DNA of 64,000 nucleotides from Monarcha castaneiventris obscurior (GCA_026261815.1 JAMPIT010000884.1:13715001-13779000), one strand, 5' to 3'. Positions 1-15,500 are shown, counted from the first letter of the stretch. The notes: a model not told the origin generated them from the sequence alone. A program made the numbers and translations.

Positions 1-442
1 TCATAACGCAGTGTTTTTACAGAAACATACTGAATACATCCTTCAGACATGCTTAAAATATTCAAGATAATGCTGGTTTTTTATCATAGCCACATAACAA
101 CGTCCATAATGCTAAAATAGTAAATATGCTAAAACCATACCTCATTTTTATATTTTATAGAAGAAAATGTCCTTGATACCATGATGCCTGTTTGGGGAAA
201 GGGGGAAAGGTAGAGGGAAAAAAAAAGAGAAAAATTGTTTTCAATAAACAGCTTTTAAAAAAAGAATTACAACCTGTTGCTATCAAACAAATACACGAAA
301 CATCAACTTAAAGTAGTATTTGCTTCGTTCTTTTCTCCGTCATTGTGCCATTTTTCCAAACATTCAAAAGCAACAGTGGAGCTTGTACTTTAAAAATTTT
401 GTATGATCCAATTTCATTTCGTATGAGACAAAACAGGCTTAC
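1..442 (-). other. Intron downstream of exon 17 (partial)
   Basis: AT-rich intron cut by the window edge. I see no exon, repeat family or regulatory motif that I could support. The purine run near 200-235 is low complexity. Confidence 0.85.
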
Positions 443-554
443 CTGCTTCTGAAGAGCTTCTTTGCTGTTTATGTTTAAGTAAACCCTCCATGACATCCTG
501 AATTCTCCACAGTTCCTTCTGAATCTGAGCACGCTGTATCCCTGCTGACTCAGT
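443..554 (-). CDS. PLEKHA5: PLEKHA5 exon 17: last coiled-coil exon in the window
   Basis: 112 nt, 37 codons plus one base (phase 1 exit). It encodes TESAGIQRAQIQKEL, WRIQDVMEGLLKHKQQR, SSSEA. The first part matches human exactly (TESAGIQRAQIQKELWRIQDVMEGL); the end, SSSEAG, replaces GTTEIG. Acceptor CTGACAG, donor GCAG|GTAAGC. The next exon (human MIGSKPFSTVKYK) is outside the window on the left, along with the C-terminal tail. Confidence 0.94.
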
Positions 555-3500
555 CTGTCAGTAAATAAACATATATGGCCAGCACATTAGAATACACTGC
601 AAGTGGAAAAAAGGGGAAAACCTTTTTCTGTCTTTAGACTGCACTGCATATCCTTTCACAGTGAAGGAAAATAAAATGCAGTAATGACAGACCCTCTCCC
701 ATAAAACATCCAAATATTGTCCGGAACAAGAAGTATAAGATTAATTAATTTCACAATGCCTCAGTCAATTTGAGAGCAATCTACTTATTCAAACTTCATT
801 TAAAGAACAGAATTTCATCTACTGTCTCCAAAGAAAATCCAGGCAGACTTTGCACAGGAGACCCACACACAACCATAGAAAAGGAACCCTCAGCTCCAGC
901 CCCAAAACAGGTGGAGGTGAACACAGTGTTTGCATGCTGGCATACAAACCTATTTACATTCATGGCCAGGCACGCTGTGGACCAATCGAGGCAAGTTTTC
1001 CAGATTTTGGGCTTCCTCGGAATCTGATTAAAGCTGCATAGAAAATCAACCCCTGGAGCAAAGAACCTGCGGTGCAAACCACACCCAAATAATCTGCCTA
1101 TCCCAAATAATCTGTGCACACCTCCATGTCAATGTCTCTGTGTGTGTGTGTCAAAGAGAGCTCTCCTCAGGAATCCAGCACCAACACTGTCCAGTCCTGC
1201 ACAGCGACTACTAAAATACACAGCAGAACCCTGTGTTTGTAAGGCCTGAAGCAACATCTCCAGCATTTTCTGTAATAATTTCTTTTGATAGAATGATTTA
1301 ATTTTAAAACATTCAGTTAAATGGAAGGATTTGTGTGAAGATTTATTATGACTGTCAAAACAACTAGAGAAAGCCACCCTGCTCATTGAAACAAAAAAAA
1401 ACGAACCTTCCAGACAAAGGAAAACCAGTGTTATAACTTAAAAAAAAAAAAAGGAAAAACTGAAGACTTCTTCAGAACTTACAAGGTAGAAAAAAGAAAT
1501 TAAAAGTTTGTAGGTTAGTTCACCATTTGTCCCCCTTTTTTCATTTGTATAGTTTTGAAACTCATAGAAAGTCAGAGTGCACTGAGTGTACTTTAAGACC
1601 TTTGCCACACCTGAATTTCTCCAAGCCGATCAAGTTGCTCCTGCATATGGTTCCTTGTTACAGTTACATCATATTCCAATTTATCATATTCTCTCCAAGC
1701 TCTTTCCAGTTCCTAAGTATATAAAAAATGTAAAGAATTACAGATGTACATTCTATCAAAAAAAAAAAATAAATTCTTTTTCTAGTGGCATGAAACTTCA
1801 GGAAGTAACACATAAATAGATATCAGCAATAAATAAATACGTAATTTAGAGAATGCAATGTTTAAGCAGCTTTTTGATTTTCTAATGATACTGAATGAAA
1901 TTCAAACAAAACAGCATTTTGTCTTTTCACCAACAAAAAAGATAGGCAAGGGCAAATTCTTCAGAATACGCCTTTATAGTCAGCAGGCATGTGGATCTTA
2001 AGCTGTCTTTCCAGCGAGGCAGAAAAGCCACAAAAATGGATGCAAATTTGTCTCTTTTATCACCCAGAATACACATGTGTGAGTGCACAGCATGTGTGTG
2101 CACAGGCAATGCATTATGCAAGGGAAATGTAACTCATCCAGCGCTGCCTGCGAGGCTGCCAGGGAGTGCCCCAGGCCTGCGAACACACCGCTATTTTACA
2201 TATGTGCAACTGCAAACACCAGAAGGAAAAGGTGAAAAAAAAAAAATTATTCTTCTTTGAGGTCAGCCCCACCATCTCACTTCTGCAGCCTACATCAAGC
2301 AATTTACTCATTTAGAATAAATTAAAAAGTTAATGAGGGGAAGTGTATCTTGAGGATTTCCTTTTCCCTGGTTCCCTTTTCCGTGTCCAACCAATTCCTT
2401 CTACAAGACAGTCTAACATTGAGTTAGACAACCAGTATTTCAGGGCTGACATCATACCAGTTTTACCACAGCTACCCCCTGGGATCTGACACTGAAATAC
2501 CTTTTTGGATATATTCGTAAGTAGGCAAAAATGAGTCTTTGTCATTTCAGCATAGAAACCACCACAAAGAGGAAAAGGACAGTAAACAGCAATTCCTTCC
2601 TTTCCCCTTTTTTTTTTTTAAAGACTTAGAAGTGCATAATTTGGAAAATCTTTTAAATATAATGGGCCACTATTAAGAGAGACTATGGCAGTCCTAGAGC
2701 TGCTTTTGCTTAAAATTAGTCCAGTAAAGTTTGTGCTTGATGCTATTTTGCCATCGCATGAGATAGTTTATTTTCATTATTTACTTCTTCTGTTATCAAT
2801 TTTTCAAATTATAAAGATGATAATTACTACACCAATGAAGTCTGTACGCACCCCTTCCTGGTCAAAAAAAAAAAAAAAAAAAAAAAAATTAGAGAAAGAC
2901 CACTCGATGAATGCACTGAAAAGATCCCTTTCCATCCACCTTTGACAAAAACACAAGCAAGTAAAAGACAACTGAGTTTTTGTTGGGATGCAGTACAAAA
3001 ATAAGCAAAACCAATTCAATTAAGAATATGAACATAATAATTTCACACTTCATTAAGTTTTGCTGGAAAGAACGTGGTACTTACTGCAGTGGCTCGGGAT
3101 ACTTCCCGACAAGTGCTGAGCAGTCCGTTCTGCAAGTCATCTCTCTGTAAGACTACATTTTGTATGGCTGCTGGGTTATCTGCATTCATTTCTATCTCCT
3201 GACTTGCTGATAGCAAAGCTTGCTCAAGCGTGTACTATTGTAATAAAAAGAATTATTTTTAATGTTCTGCATCATTGGGCTGATTTTCGTTTTATTTCAG
3301 CTATCAATGTTCTGATAATAAGCATGTAAAATAACATCCACTTTAGGTAATAAATACAATTGTCCTACTTTCTCCTTGTGTAGCTGTTGAAGCTTCTCCT
3401 CCAGTGCTTGCACAACTTTATCCTGTTCACATAAACGGCTAAGCTTAGCCTAGTATAGAACAGAAAATTAACACAATTAGCATTTTGTTATTTACATCTT

Positions 3501-6500
3501 CAGTAATCAAAATCTAACTTCTTCAAATCATTACACAAATCTGTATAAAATGTTATTAAAACAAGAATTCTAAAATTATGAAGGCATTAGTCTTGCATTT
3601 TCAAGTTACTTAAGAAACCCTCTTAACTATGAAGTGATATTACAAGTTGAAATAGCATGGCTCAAAACATGTAATTTATGATTCTACAGCTAAATCTTTA
3701 CAACTTAATAATAGGTATTAGATTCCATTTTAATTTACATATTGCTTAGTATTATAAAGACAATTTTATACATTCCCAGTCTGTCCCATGGTTTTTCAGA
3801 TCATTTTATCAGATAGCTAAAATTTCAGACAAAAATGTAATATTTCCTGCAAGTCAGAGGCTTATTACAGAGACATGTCCCTCAATTTCATGATGCAATT
3901 TCTGTTGGCAATCACCTGTATGAAGTGGGTTTCAAACCCAAAAGCCAAGAGGAAAATCATTATCAAAATCAAGAGACAAACACCAACATTTACAGGGAAG
4001 AAGGAAAACAAATGACTTACATCAATGTCCAGCTCTTCAGTTCTATATTTGTATAGTGTACCCCTACATTCTTCTTGTGTTAACTATAAGGAAGAATAAT
4101 ATTGCCATAAAACAACTTAGTTGGACTGTGAAAATGAAAACTACTGTTCAGCTTAAAGAGTTTTAACACAGAAATCAGCTTTTTCTTGAAAGGTAAAGCT
4201 ACCACATTGAACAATAAATATTTAGCCAATATACACTAATGAAGGTAAATAAATGGAATGTCAAGCAGACTGCCAGTAGAGTTGCATTAAAATAACAGGC
4301 TGTTTCTAATGCAAACTGGAGTTTTAAAGATGTACAACTCAATTGAACATGGATTATGTAGGAAGATGAAATTGCCAGAGTACATCCAAATAATGATGTA
4401 TCATTGTGTCTAAATTTTGTTATACGAATTCTAAATACAGGGCCTCATTCTAGTCTGAATTAACCATTCTAGGCCCACTAAGGTGAGGTGTTTCACAAGC
4501 AGCATGATCTGATGTGAATCTGAAACCAGAGCAGAATGACCTAAGTTTACAACATACATGTAAATATCTTGTTATAGATACTAAGATCCACTAAGATCCA
4601 CCACTTTTCATATGGAGTTCCTACTTTTCATAGGCTTTCCTCCCCTCCAACAAAGCATTTCCAGAAATGCCACAAATGGCAGCTCTTCTATTTTATCTTT
4701 GGACCTAGGCAAACTTGTCTCCTTGTGCTAGTAAGGATGCAAAGTACCTCAAACTACTTTCATACAGCTCCCCACACTAAGTTCTTAACTTTTTCAATCT
4801 GTTACTGACCAGTAACAGGATTTTAAAGTATTTTACAAGAAAAAAGGCAGCTCCCCATTTTAGAGTGAACTGTCACACACAGTAACTACTTAATACCCTA
4901 TATAGCAAGTATGGACTTAACACTACCAACCTTCACGTTCTATTTAATTAAAAACATTGTGTGTACAGAGCCCCAACAGAGATGCTTTCCTTCCATGTGT
5001 CTGTCATAATTAGGTTATTGTGACTTTAAAGTACAAGAAAGACTACTGAAACACAGGTCTGTGTTAAGGGGAACTTATAAATAAAAGGACTAGGGAAGGG
5101 TTAATGAGACAAGCATTCCAAACATAAAATAAATCTTCGACACACTAAAGTGTTTCATTTCACGATACTATGCCCACATACCTCATGCAAATGTACCTGG
5201 TGACAATTTAGAAGTATGTATAGTGTATTAAAAACACACAGTAACCTTCTTTGAAATGGACATTTCATGAAAATGAATGTTGGAATATGAAAAAAGCCAC
5301 AGCACTTTTGCACCTCATGAATGTCACACAAATTAAGATATCTATTTAAACTCCCACTATTGTAGAGTTGTGTTGTTTTACTGTTCATTTTATCACAATG
5401 AGAGAAAAATGAGGAATGGAAATATTTAAATAAAACTCATAAACATGGCCAAATGTCTTTAACTTACAGAGGAAACCTAGTTATATTTCACAACAGAAAG
5501 GTTTTACAGAAGAAAGATTATCCCCTATTAGAAAAATACACCTTTCCAAGTCACTGCTCAGCATTTTATGTGGCTTAGCTGGAAAAATATACTGCTTTTT
5601 CAAGCCAGTATTTCTTATACTTTTTGAAAAAGAGAAACCTTTATTTTTCTGGCATTTCAACCTTAATTATAGCTGAGTTTAAAACAGTTTGCCAATTCAG
5701 CATCCCTACTCCTGCGTACCTCCTGAAAGGAACACGTCTTAAGTATTCAGAAAAGGAAAACAGATTCTCAAAGAACACTATAGCCATGCTAATTCTTCTT
5801 ATTAAAATCCTATCACACTTTTCAAATTGCTACCAGCTTCTTGCTTTGGTCAGCAGTACCAGTTCCCCACAACAGGCACTGCGGGAGAGCCACTTCATTT
5901 TAACATTTCCACTGCAACATCTTACACAGACTTAGCACAAAACCTCCCCAAATGATATGAATAAGTTAATCCATCTCTGACAGAACAGCAGCTCTGCTTC
6001 TCACGGCACATCAATAACTGCGCTCAAGGCAAGAAGCGCGGAATGCTATCGCATCCTGCTGGAATGACAAGGGGAACTGCAGCAGACAAAACGCAATTAC
6101 ACATTGCAGGCAGGGTTAACAACCTCATAACCCTGGAAAACGCATTATAAGAGCTCCAATGACCAAGTTATCAAAATGTACTTTATGTCATGTTCCACAA
6201 ACGCCTCTCTTGCCAAATCGTTCCTACAAAGCCTTTGCCAGGATTGTAATTCCAGAGCAAGAGTGCCATCTACTGAAGCAGTGACAGGAGCTGCTACTGG
6301 CTTCCCTTTCCCTCGACATTTGCCTATTCAAACACACCAAATCCATTCCTCTTAACACGGGGAATCACACCAAAAACCTCGCAGGCGTTAGAGAGCAGCA
6401 CCCTGGGACCTACGAACAGGACTTACCACTTCTGAAAGGCAAACTGCACATGCAGAGTTTGGCCAAACGTGTACCTTGCATGTGAAAAAGTAACATGACC

Positions 6501-9500
6501 TTAACTGAACCTCCCTCTTAGGTTAGAAATCTTTTTTCATCAACTGTACAGTCCCCACCTCTGTCACACACCAGTACCAGATGATTCCCAGACAGGGAGA
6601 GATCCCCCATGATGGACACCATAAGATGTTGCTGAGACACAAGTGGTTAAAGCTATTTAAGTAGCTGGTATTAAAAACAATTAAGTGACAGCATCATTTA
6701 ATTACTTTGTAAGCTCTTTTCAGATTCCACTAACTGTTTTGATTCAATAAAAATACAGGACATTTCACACCCCAAAACCACGCTATGCACCTCTGCAGGA
6801 TACTGCACTTAGGAGATTAAACCAGGACAATCTAGGACATTTTGTTGTTGAGCACAAGAATAAAATAAAGACTTCCAAGAAGCCTTTTACTTTTTAAAAT
6901 ACTTCTTGCTATCAGGAAGCAGGGCAAAGGGCATTTAGCCCCATTAAGCAAGGGTCTCCTTCAATTTTGAATTCTGTGACATAAAACACTTCAAATGCAA
7001 ATTGAAAAGACAAGATTTTTAGCTTGAACACAATCCTCTTGTGTTCGTAACAAAACCTGAAAGCTCTCAAAATCTAACATGCATAACAGTTTAAATGTAT
7101 GAGCTCCTATAACAATAAGCCATAAGCAAGACCCCCCTATCCTTTTAGGAACAAAACACTTAAGGGCTATTTTTCTATGTTTTTAATTTATTAAGAACAA
7201 TTATCCATGGCAAGACCTGGATGTTAGCTTGTTGCATGCAGGTTTTAATTTCTCCTCCTCAAGAGAACTCACATGTAAGAGGAATCAAGGAAAATTTTGC
7301 TTTTTAAAGTCAGCCTGTACTGCTTTAAAGAAAAAGATGAGTTGGAGAACAAGATTAACATTCCTCATCCAGTATTAGAAAGAAGCAAAAAACCCCAAAC
7401 CAAGGCAGACATGGGTCTAGTCCGTAAAAATCCTTTTTTTCTTGTCTGTACATATGGAATAATTTCCCTGGCTTGTACTTGTGAATTTACAGCATAGTCT
7501 GCAGAGTAGACTGATGTAAGTCAAAGACAGTAAGTTAAGTAACTCTGAAGATGTAACAAATCACCAACTAAAGTGTCTTACAAAAAACACATTTGAAATA
7601 GTAGATGTTTTTGCTATTTTACTAAAGAACCATTAATCATTACAAGCAGGAAGCAAGACAAATTAAATACGAGCTTTTCTTGCTTTCCTTTGCTTAACTC
7701 TAAATGAGCTCAGACTTAAAACTGAACTGAATAAACTGAAGCTGAGAAAGATCCTTTTCTTTATCCACAGGAATGGTTGCAGTCATCACAAACTATTTTA
7801 GCATCCTGACAACAGAACAAGTTTCAGTCACTTGCACAGAGGCTTCTCCCAATTATCTACATCTCTTTAAAACCGCAGCAGGAAAGATGGCTGTTAAACC
7901 AATTTATTTTATTTGAATAAAACATTATACGTTGTTTAGGTTTAAATAAGTTGCTAGAATTTTAAACAGGTCAGTTTTGCATTACAGAAGTTTAGAAGAC
8001 TATTTAGGCAGTGAAATATTGAGTGTATTTTTAGCCTATCCTCAAAGTCAGTTAATGCAACATCTCATACAGGAAACTTTATCCATGAAAGCAGAAGATG
8101 TTGTTACTCTTCAGCTAAGGCAGCTTCTGCTGAAGCCTTCCAACATGTCACAAACACTGTGACCTGAAGAGACCACATGTCTAATAGCAACAGGTTATTC
8201 AGTCCTCATGACCTGTTAGAGTCACTGTTTCTCTGACAAGAATGTCAAAAAAGGTGTTCATTCCGTGTCAGACAGGAAGCAGCAGACGTGCCTGCAAGGT
8301 GAAGGCAGCTACTGCAGCTGACAGCAGAGCTCCGTCAGGGCAGCGCTTGGGAATTTACTGGTATCCCCAAGGACAGGAGCAGATCAGCCCAGCTACACCT
8401 CTAGACATTAAATATGTCTATTTAATATTAGAAGCTCAGGTTAGTTTCCCCTGACACATCTAAAACAATCCCTGCTCATTATACACCTATTGATTTGTCT
8501 TACACATTCTATCACACAAAATTGACTTGCTTTAAAAAAATCCTAGCAGTCAGGCTGCTTTAAAAAAATTACAAAAACCCCCCGAAATTTCATTTAGGGC
8601 TTGAGGACACCTTACTTCTCTCATTCCTCCTTCAGGTTCCATGTTAAAGCTCCTGTTTTGCACGTAGAAGCACAAATTGGATGGCCATGAAATCAGCCAC
8701 TCACAACCCAACTTCCTTTGAAACGCTGAGATTTTTTTGGCAACATTTCTGGACTGGAAGTAAACTTACGTTGTGGACTTCAAAGAAAATGAAACATGCA
8801 AATAGGCTGCAGCATTTTTTAGAAACACGGCAACAATAAACATCTGTTTTACGTGGCAGAACATCTCCTTTTCTTCAAACTGTGCAACCTTTATGCGTAA
8901 TTTTGGCTCACAAGGGCATAAATGTAAATGCAAGGGATCTGGCCAGATACTCCCTTGTGAGAACAACACCTTCACTGTAGTTGAGGCAAGAAACTCCTTA
9001 AACATCCCCTGCCTGACAGGGGCTATTCAGTTTGGCCCCAGCACCCGTAAGACACCGCGGTGCCAACGGATAGGGATTGGCCATGCTCATAAGTTAATGC
9101 AGGTCTCAACTCACAGACAATATTTCCATTCACATTTCCGATTCTTCTTCCATCTTACCATTGCCAACCAGCACTACTGGTAAGTACTCTGTAAGTGTGC
9201 ACAGTAAAGTCTGCTGTGACTTTATGAACAGACACTGCCTTCTGGATTTACAGGCCCCAGATCAAAGTAATTTTGATCCTTGCTTTCTTCAAGTGGCTAA
9301 AGGCTTGGTAGGTGCAAACAAAAACTTGTAAATCCACTTCCTAGAACAAAACAAAATTGCCAGAAATGACCAGGTAAACACCACTCACATGCTTTTGTAG
9401 TGGTCAAAAGAAAGAAGCACCTTTGAACACTAATTGCAGAGAATCATGCTAAGACAAATGTTGGAAGCTTATTGGAAGTTTCATGAATTTACTGGACACC

Positions 9501-12500
9501 TGCATAAAGCACCAACTAATTAAATCGTCTAGACAGAAAAAGTTATTCAAAAGTGTACATTTAATACTGAACAACAAAAACGCAGCGAAAGCCATGCTAA
9601 CGATATTGCAGCATTTTAGGAAGCATGGATGACTTGTGGGTTTCCAAAGCAAAGAAGAGAAACACCAATGTTATGAATAAGTCTGAGGAACAACCAAAAC
9701 TGTCACTAAGGAAAATTTTCGCAGATGATAAAGCAATTTCATTCACTATCCAAGACCTTACTTGCTGGTACAGTTGCGGTCTTAGCGCCGAGTTCTCAAT
9801 CATAGTGTGAACCATGGTGATTAAAGGTTCATTCTCTTTCATCTATTTCAAATCAGGAGGAGCATACAGCAAACATCAGTTTACAGCATGGCTAGATTTG
9901 AAAGACGACACTGTAAAATATAGCCTCTACTTTAATTCTTTCTAATAATGCAGTAGATTACATTTTAACCCATGCTTTTTTATATATTCCATCATTCAGT
10001 AATATCAACATCTGAAAAGTTTAATAATATCAAACAAATATATCAAAAATAACGTAAATGCTCAAAAACCAATGTAATATTTATTCACCAACACTCTCCC
10101 TTTTTAAAAATAAAAACCGCTTAAAATAAGTTTGGCTTTGCATGATATTGAAATGAAAAGGATTATTGGATTTTGCAGCAGAAACACTCAAACCTTTACC
10201 AGAAAACCTTTTAAATTATAGATTTAGTAACTCTGTGTACATTAAAAAGATATAAGCTTTCCCAGCCCGTGAATAGAGTTATGTTCATGTATCACAAAAT
10301 GCCTTTATATACTGCACAGATTCATATCCTTTGGAACTTTGAATCATTGCCTGTTGCATTTATCCCTCCCCACGCACAAGCGCGAAACTATTTTGGATCT
10401 GACAGGACATTTTCTATAGGGATCAGAATTTATTGTTAGGCATGCAAATGTCAAAATCAGGTATTTTATTACACATTTCATATATTTAGGGTTTCAGAAA
10501 AGTGTGCAACACAGGAAAAAGTATGGCATTTTGGTTTTAAAAAGGAGACTTTCCTAACAATAAGGGGAAAATTATAACAGGTGGTTTTCTTCTCCAAAAG
10601 AAACTGAAAAGTCATGTAATGCACAATCCTCCTCCTATTTTTGCCAGGAACTTTAGCAATACCTGTTTCAGGTATGGTTACACAAAGTGTGTGAAGGAGA
10701 ATTTATGACCTTTCACTTTGCATTTACGTGTGCAAATATAGATATATATATATACAGGCACTCTCCATGAATTTACATACCAAGGTTTTCTTTCATAGAT
10801 GGAAATGCAACAGAATGACTTTTTGATGTCTTCTAGTATTTCTTGCCCCAAATTATTTAGGAAAAACCTAACTTGTACATTTGGAGCAGTATTTTTTTCA
10901 TCTCACAGTAAAAAAACCCCCTCTTGTTATAGATAGAGGACCTTTTTGTTGTTGTTGTTGTTTTTTACCCACTGCAGTCTGATCAGCTGGTAAGTTAATC
11001 AGCCAATAAAAGGTACCTTAAGAAGCTTATGATGCTCTGTTTGTTCAAGGCAGAAAAAACCCCTACACAAGCAACCCCTAGCATTTACTCCATCATCTCC
11101 AGTACACATCAACAGAAAACCAGAACTGACACAAGAAGTTGTTCTCCCTCTACATTAAAATGTTCTCCAGAGAGTGGGTGCACTCCAGAGAGTGGTGATA
11201 CCAACAGAGATCTCAGTAAGAAGAGCAACAATAAGGTCCAAAGCCAAGCAATCAAACTACAGCCAACTGATACATTTATCAAAGAAAAATTTCTCTGAGG
11301 CTCTAATATTTCATTAGGAGCAATCAGGTTTGTATGCATTTTTATTATCAGGATTTCAACAGCTTCATACCCTCTAGCTAATACCTTTCTGCAATATTTC
11401 AAATTTTTCTTTTCTGACCAATAACAGACAATGCCAGAATTAATTTCTGTTGAACTGTTCAAAGATTGTTTAAATCCAGATTAGAAAACAAGCAAAGTGT
11501 ATTTGCTCAAAAGACATTCTGAAGTAATGTTTTGTCCTCTAGAAGCTCCAACTTTGATTTACAGGAGTTCTTCCAATATTTTTACTATCACTGATGCTTA
11601 ATCATGTTTATCTAACCCTGTCTACAAAGGCCAGTTATATCCAGAAAAGTCAGAGTTCCTTAAGCCCCTATGGAACAAAGATCAAAACCCAGGCAATTGG
11701 TAAAGCAATGCCAATCAAAATGCCTTTGGAGCAGTCAAATACAAGTGTTTTTCTCCTTTGGGATCAATGTTTCAAAAAAACCCCTGACATTTAAGTATTG
11801 AGTAGTTAGGATCTTGAGGGAGCATCTGTGTGTCACAAACCTTCTCAAGGCTGAAGCTAGTGCACAAATAACTCAGAGTAACATGGGACACAGGCAGGTC
11901 CCATGCTCTAAAAGGTGACAAGGATACCTATTTTGTGGTCTTCAAGCATTATCATAAGGCCACTCTCAAACTGAAGCTGGACACTATTCACATTGAATAA
12001 ACAGCTCAAGGAAAAATATTGGCTTGCTCATAACAGAGCCAAGCCTTGGTTTTCACTCATTTAAGAAAAAAAAGTTGTACAATAAAGGACAGATTTTAGA
12101 CCCTTCATGTAACACTAAAAGTATAGATTTAATTAGAGAAATCACAAAAACTGGAATTAGTATCTCCATAAGCAAACCAAGGTTTCAACTGCCACACAGC
12201 AACAAGCCCAAATAAAATTAATCAGTCTTGGTTTTATCACTTCCTACTTCAAGTAAAAAACTTTCTCTGCAGAAGAGATGTTTCATCTTTGCTTTTTTTT
12301 GTACTGATGCAGTGTAAAAAAGCAGATAAAGCCCCCACCTCCTTGACATGTGAACTCCGTGAACAGCTACTTTATTTCTGAGTGGGTATTTCATGTTTTA
12401 AACTGGAAAGCCAAGCTATCAACAGCTTTTCTCTTCCCCACTTCCCCTAGATTCCACGTTTGGTAACACCCCACACAGATGACACTGCAGTCTGCTCTAG

Positions 12501-15500
12501 CGAGGTGGCAGCAATCAGCTGGGACAGTGGCTGCCTACCAGGACAGGCAATCTCCCTGCTGAGGGGACACTGTGTGTTTTGGGTGACAGAAGGCTCAGAT
12601 TAGCCATTTTATCCATTTCCTCTCAAACTCCCTGAGGGTAAAAGCGGTGGCAATAGGACCTGACCAAGCTTTTCCCCCACCTTCCCTCTGCTCTTTAATC
12701 CTCTGTCCAAGAAAGAAAGGAGGAAGCACTTCTCCTTCCTCCTTCCTGACTTTCTACAGTAATTCTGTCTCAATTTCACCCTGGAGTCCCTGTCTTTGAG
12801 CATTCCTTCTTCCTCTGAGGAAGAGAAAAAAAGAAAGGGCTGGGTCAGCTACTTTACATTTTCCAGATAACCTGAAAAATACAAATAAAAGTAGTATCCT
12901 GTAAGGTGCTAACAGAGAACTTTAGGCTGAAACATCAGACACCATGTCAGCTCCATCCAAACCTCCTTGTACTATTTCAGCCTTCCTTAATTTACTACTT
13001 GTTTCCAGAGCCACTTTCAGCATCTCAGAAAAAGGGAGATGAAGAGGAGAAAACAGAAGCAAAACACCAAGACAGTGACGATGTTCGCTGTGGGACTTTC
13101 ACTCCTTTGTTTGACAACTTCTTGCTCAAGCTCTGTTTATTTTTAGGCACACTTTGAAAATGTAAAGAAACTAAAAATTAAAGTTCCAGCAGAATTATTT
13201 TAACTCCTAAACATCTAAGCTATTTACACAAACAGCTATTTCAAAAACTGGAAAAAAACAAAGACTAAATGAAATTAAATTTAATAAAGCTTCTACTGTG
13301 ACCAACCAGCCAGGGATAGGGAGTTCTACACAGATAACATGAGCTCAACAGAAAAAGATTTTTCTGCCAAAGAAAAGTTTTACTATCAAGATAAAATTCA
13401 CAAGTGTACTAGGAGACTGGTGTGCTGGAATTCTTGATAATAACAAAGGTTCAAGGGGGACCTTCTGCGATGGCTTTATTTGCAAAGGAGAAAAAAGCAT
13501 GTCCAGCTTTTACCTGGAAAAAACCCAACCTTATGTTCTGTTTTGGTCACTCTTTTTGTAACTACTGGGTACAAATAAATTAAGGAGACAGCTGGCTTGC
13601 ATTCAGCAGCACACAATAAGTGATTCTTTAAAGTTTGATAATGCAGAAGACTTGAGATCTATGTGCACTCAATGTCCCACACTGGCAAACAAATCATCAT
13701 TGTTTAGGGTTGCTAGCTATGTCCAGAACTACTTCCTAAATTACACCTGAATCTCTCTCCCAACTCTACCAACCTTGAGCCAGCAGAGTGGTTTAAAAAG
13801 AAAAGGGCGCTGGACAACCATTTATTGGCCTTAAGACCTCAAAGAAATCACATGGCTGGGTATCTGTGAGCCAAGTCTTTTCAGTCTTTTTTCCCCCTCT
13901 ACCTTTGAACTCCAACAACAACAACAAAAATTCTGAAAGCATAATACAAAACCTTGAGAAAGTGTGACACGAAAATTTCTAAGCATCGCCAAAGGAAACA
14001 GCAGTACAAAAACCAAGCATGATTTCTAAACGGCGATGGAATATTCTTGATTCTTGATCAGAAAACCACCTCATCAGCAGCCAGATTATTGCAACAGAAT
14101 ATAAATTACCTTCCCTACACATGAATTTTAGTCTGCCTGAAAAGTCACCAGTGCAACCTTGTAACAAACTTACTATTTATTCTGTACAGTAGTGAACTCT
14201 TTGTAACCAAGAAGGTGAGAGTGGAAGATTAAGGGACTGGAGTCTCACCATGTGCTATAAGCAAAGCAGGTTTTGACACTATTTTCAGAGATTAAATACA
14301 AGTGGAAATACCTACTTTAAGGACAGAGGACATTTAAAATCAGAGAGGGTAAGTGATTATGCTCACTGGTTATAGATGCTGGCAATAAGGAGGAAAGGCC
14401 TCAATTACACTGAAAGAAATTTTGATTTTTTTATGCTTTCCAGCATAAGGGAAAACTGGTATCTGGCAAAGTAATGAGAAGTTATAAATGTGATACCACC
14501 CCTAAGGAGCAGTGGTACTCAAAGCAACAAGACACTCAGGGCGATTTATTTCCTACAGGTAGATGACAGTATTATAAAACAAGAGAAAAAAAGAAAAACT
14601 AATCAGAAACTGAGATGAGTATTTCAATCTGCTCTTCCACGATTCTGTGATTAAGGCAATATATTTTAGACTTGGTTTCTAAGTTGTTCTGATTCCTTGC
14701 ATCTCTGGTACGGCACGACTACAGACTTACACACTTTCCTAAATTAATGCTTACCACATCACATTGCTAAATTTTACCAGGTGCCAGTAAAAGGAAAATA
14801 ATTTTTACCACTTTGCATCTTGTACATAGACAGTTCCCCCCATTTAGTCCTGTCCATCATACTCACAAGCTTGGCTAATCAAGCAATAACAACACAGTTT
14901 ACACTTCACATCAACAGTTATCCTTTCTTGACAGTGAATTACAATATTGAAGACAGAATCACTCCCTTATTCCAAAACATTATGGACTGGAAATATTTGA
15001 GTTGGATAAAATATTTCGGTCTAACTTAACAAGCAGTTTGTTCCTACTGTTTTGGACCTCCTGAAGCCCCTTAAATAAAACAATACAGAGATGTTTAGAA
15101 ATGCACTGCCATCAAACTGAATTGGTCATAATTCCCACCCTGCTTTCAAGAGGTAACAGGAAAACAAAGTCACTGGGTGAAGCAAGCCCACGTGAGAGCG
15201 TGTATTGTGTGTGTCTGTGCAGAGCTGCGGTTTTTAGTAACTCACTGAAACCCCAGTAGAGGAACATGCAGAATATAAAAGTTCTAATGGGTTCAAGTGT
15301 AAGGCTCAAAAGTCTCATTAAAAGGCAGAGTATTACAAAAAGTGATTTTTGTATTTTTAACCAATGGTCATCCAGTTGCTTATTTTAATTCTAAGCAATT
15401 ATGACTGTCTTTTATAACTGCTAGCAAAAAAAACCAAATCCACTTCAAAACTTCTCAAATACAACTTGTACAGAAATCCTATTTGGTCATGCAACAAGGC

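Noticed and set aside
8893..9183. 96-codon plus-strand frame with mixed GC content
   Set aside because: No similarity to any family I know; the region shows no splice sites compatible with the host gene.
14161..14190. Mini-exon-like unit with CTGTACAG acceptor and GTAAGT donor
   Set aside because: Only 8 nt between sites, out of frame, with no supporting context.
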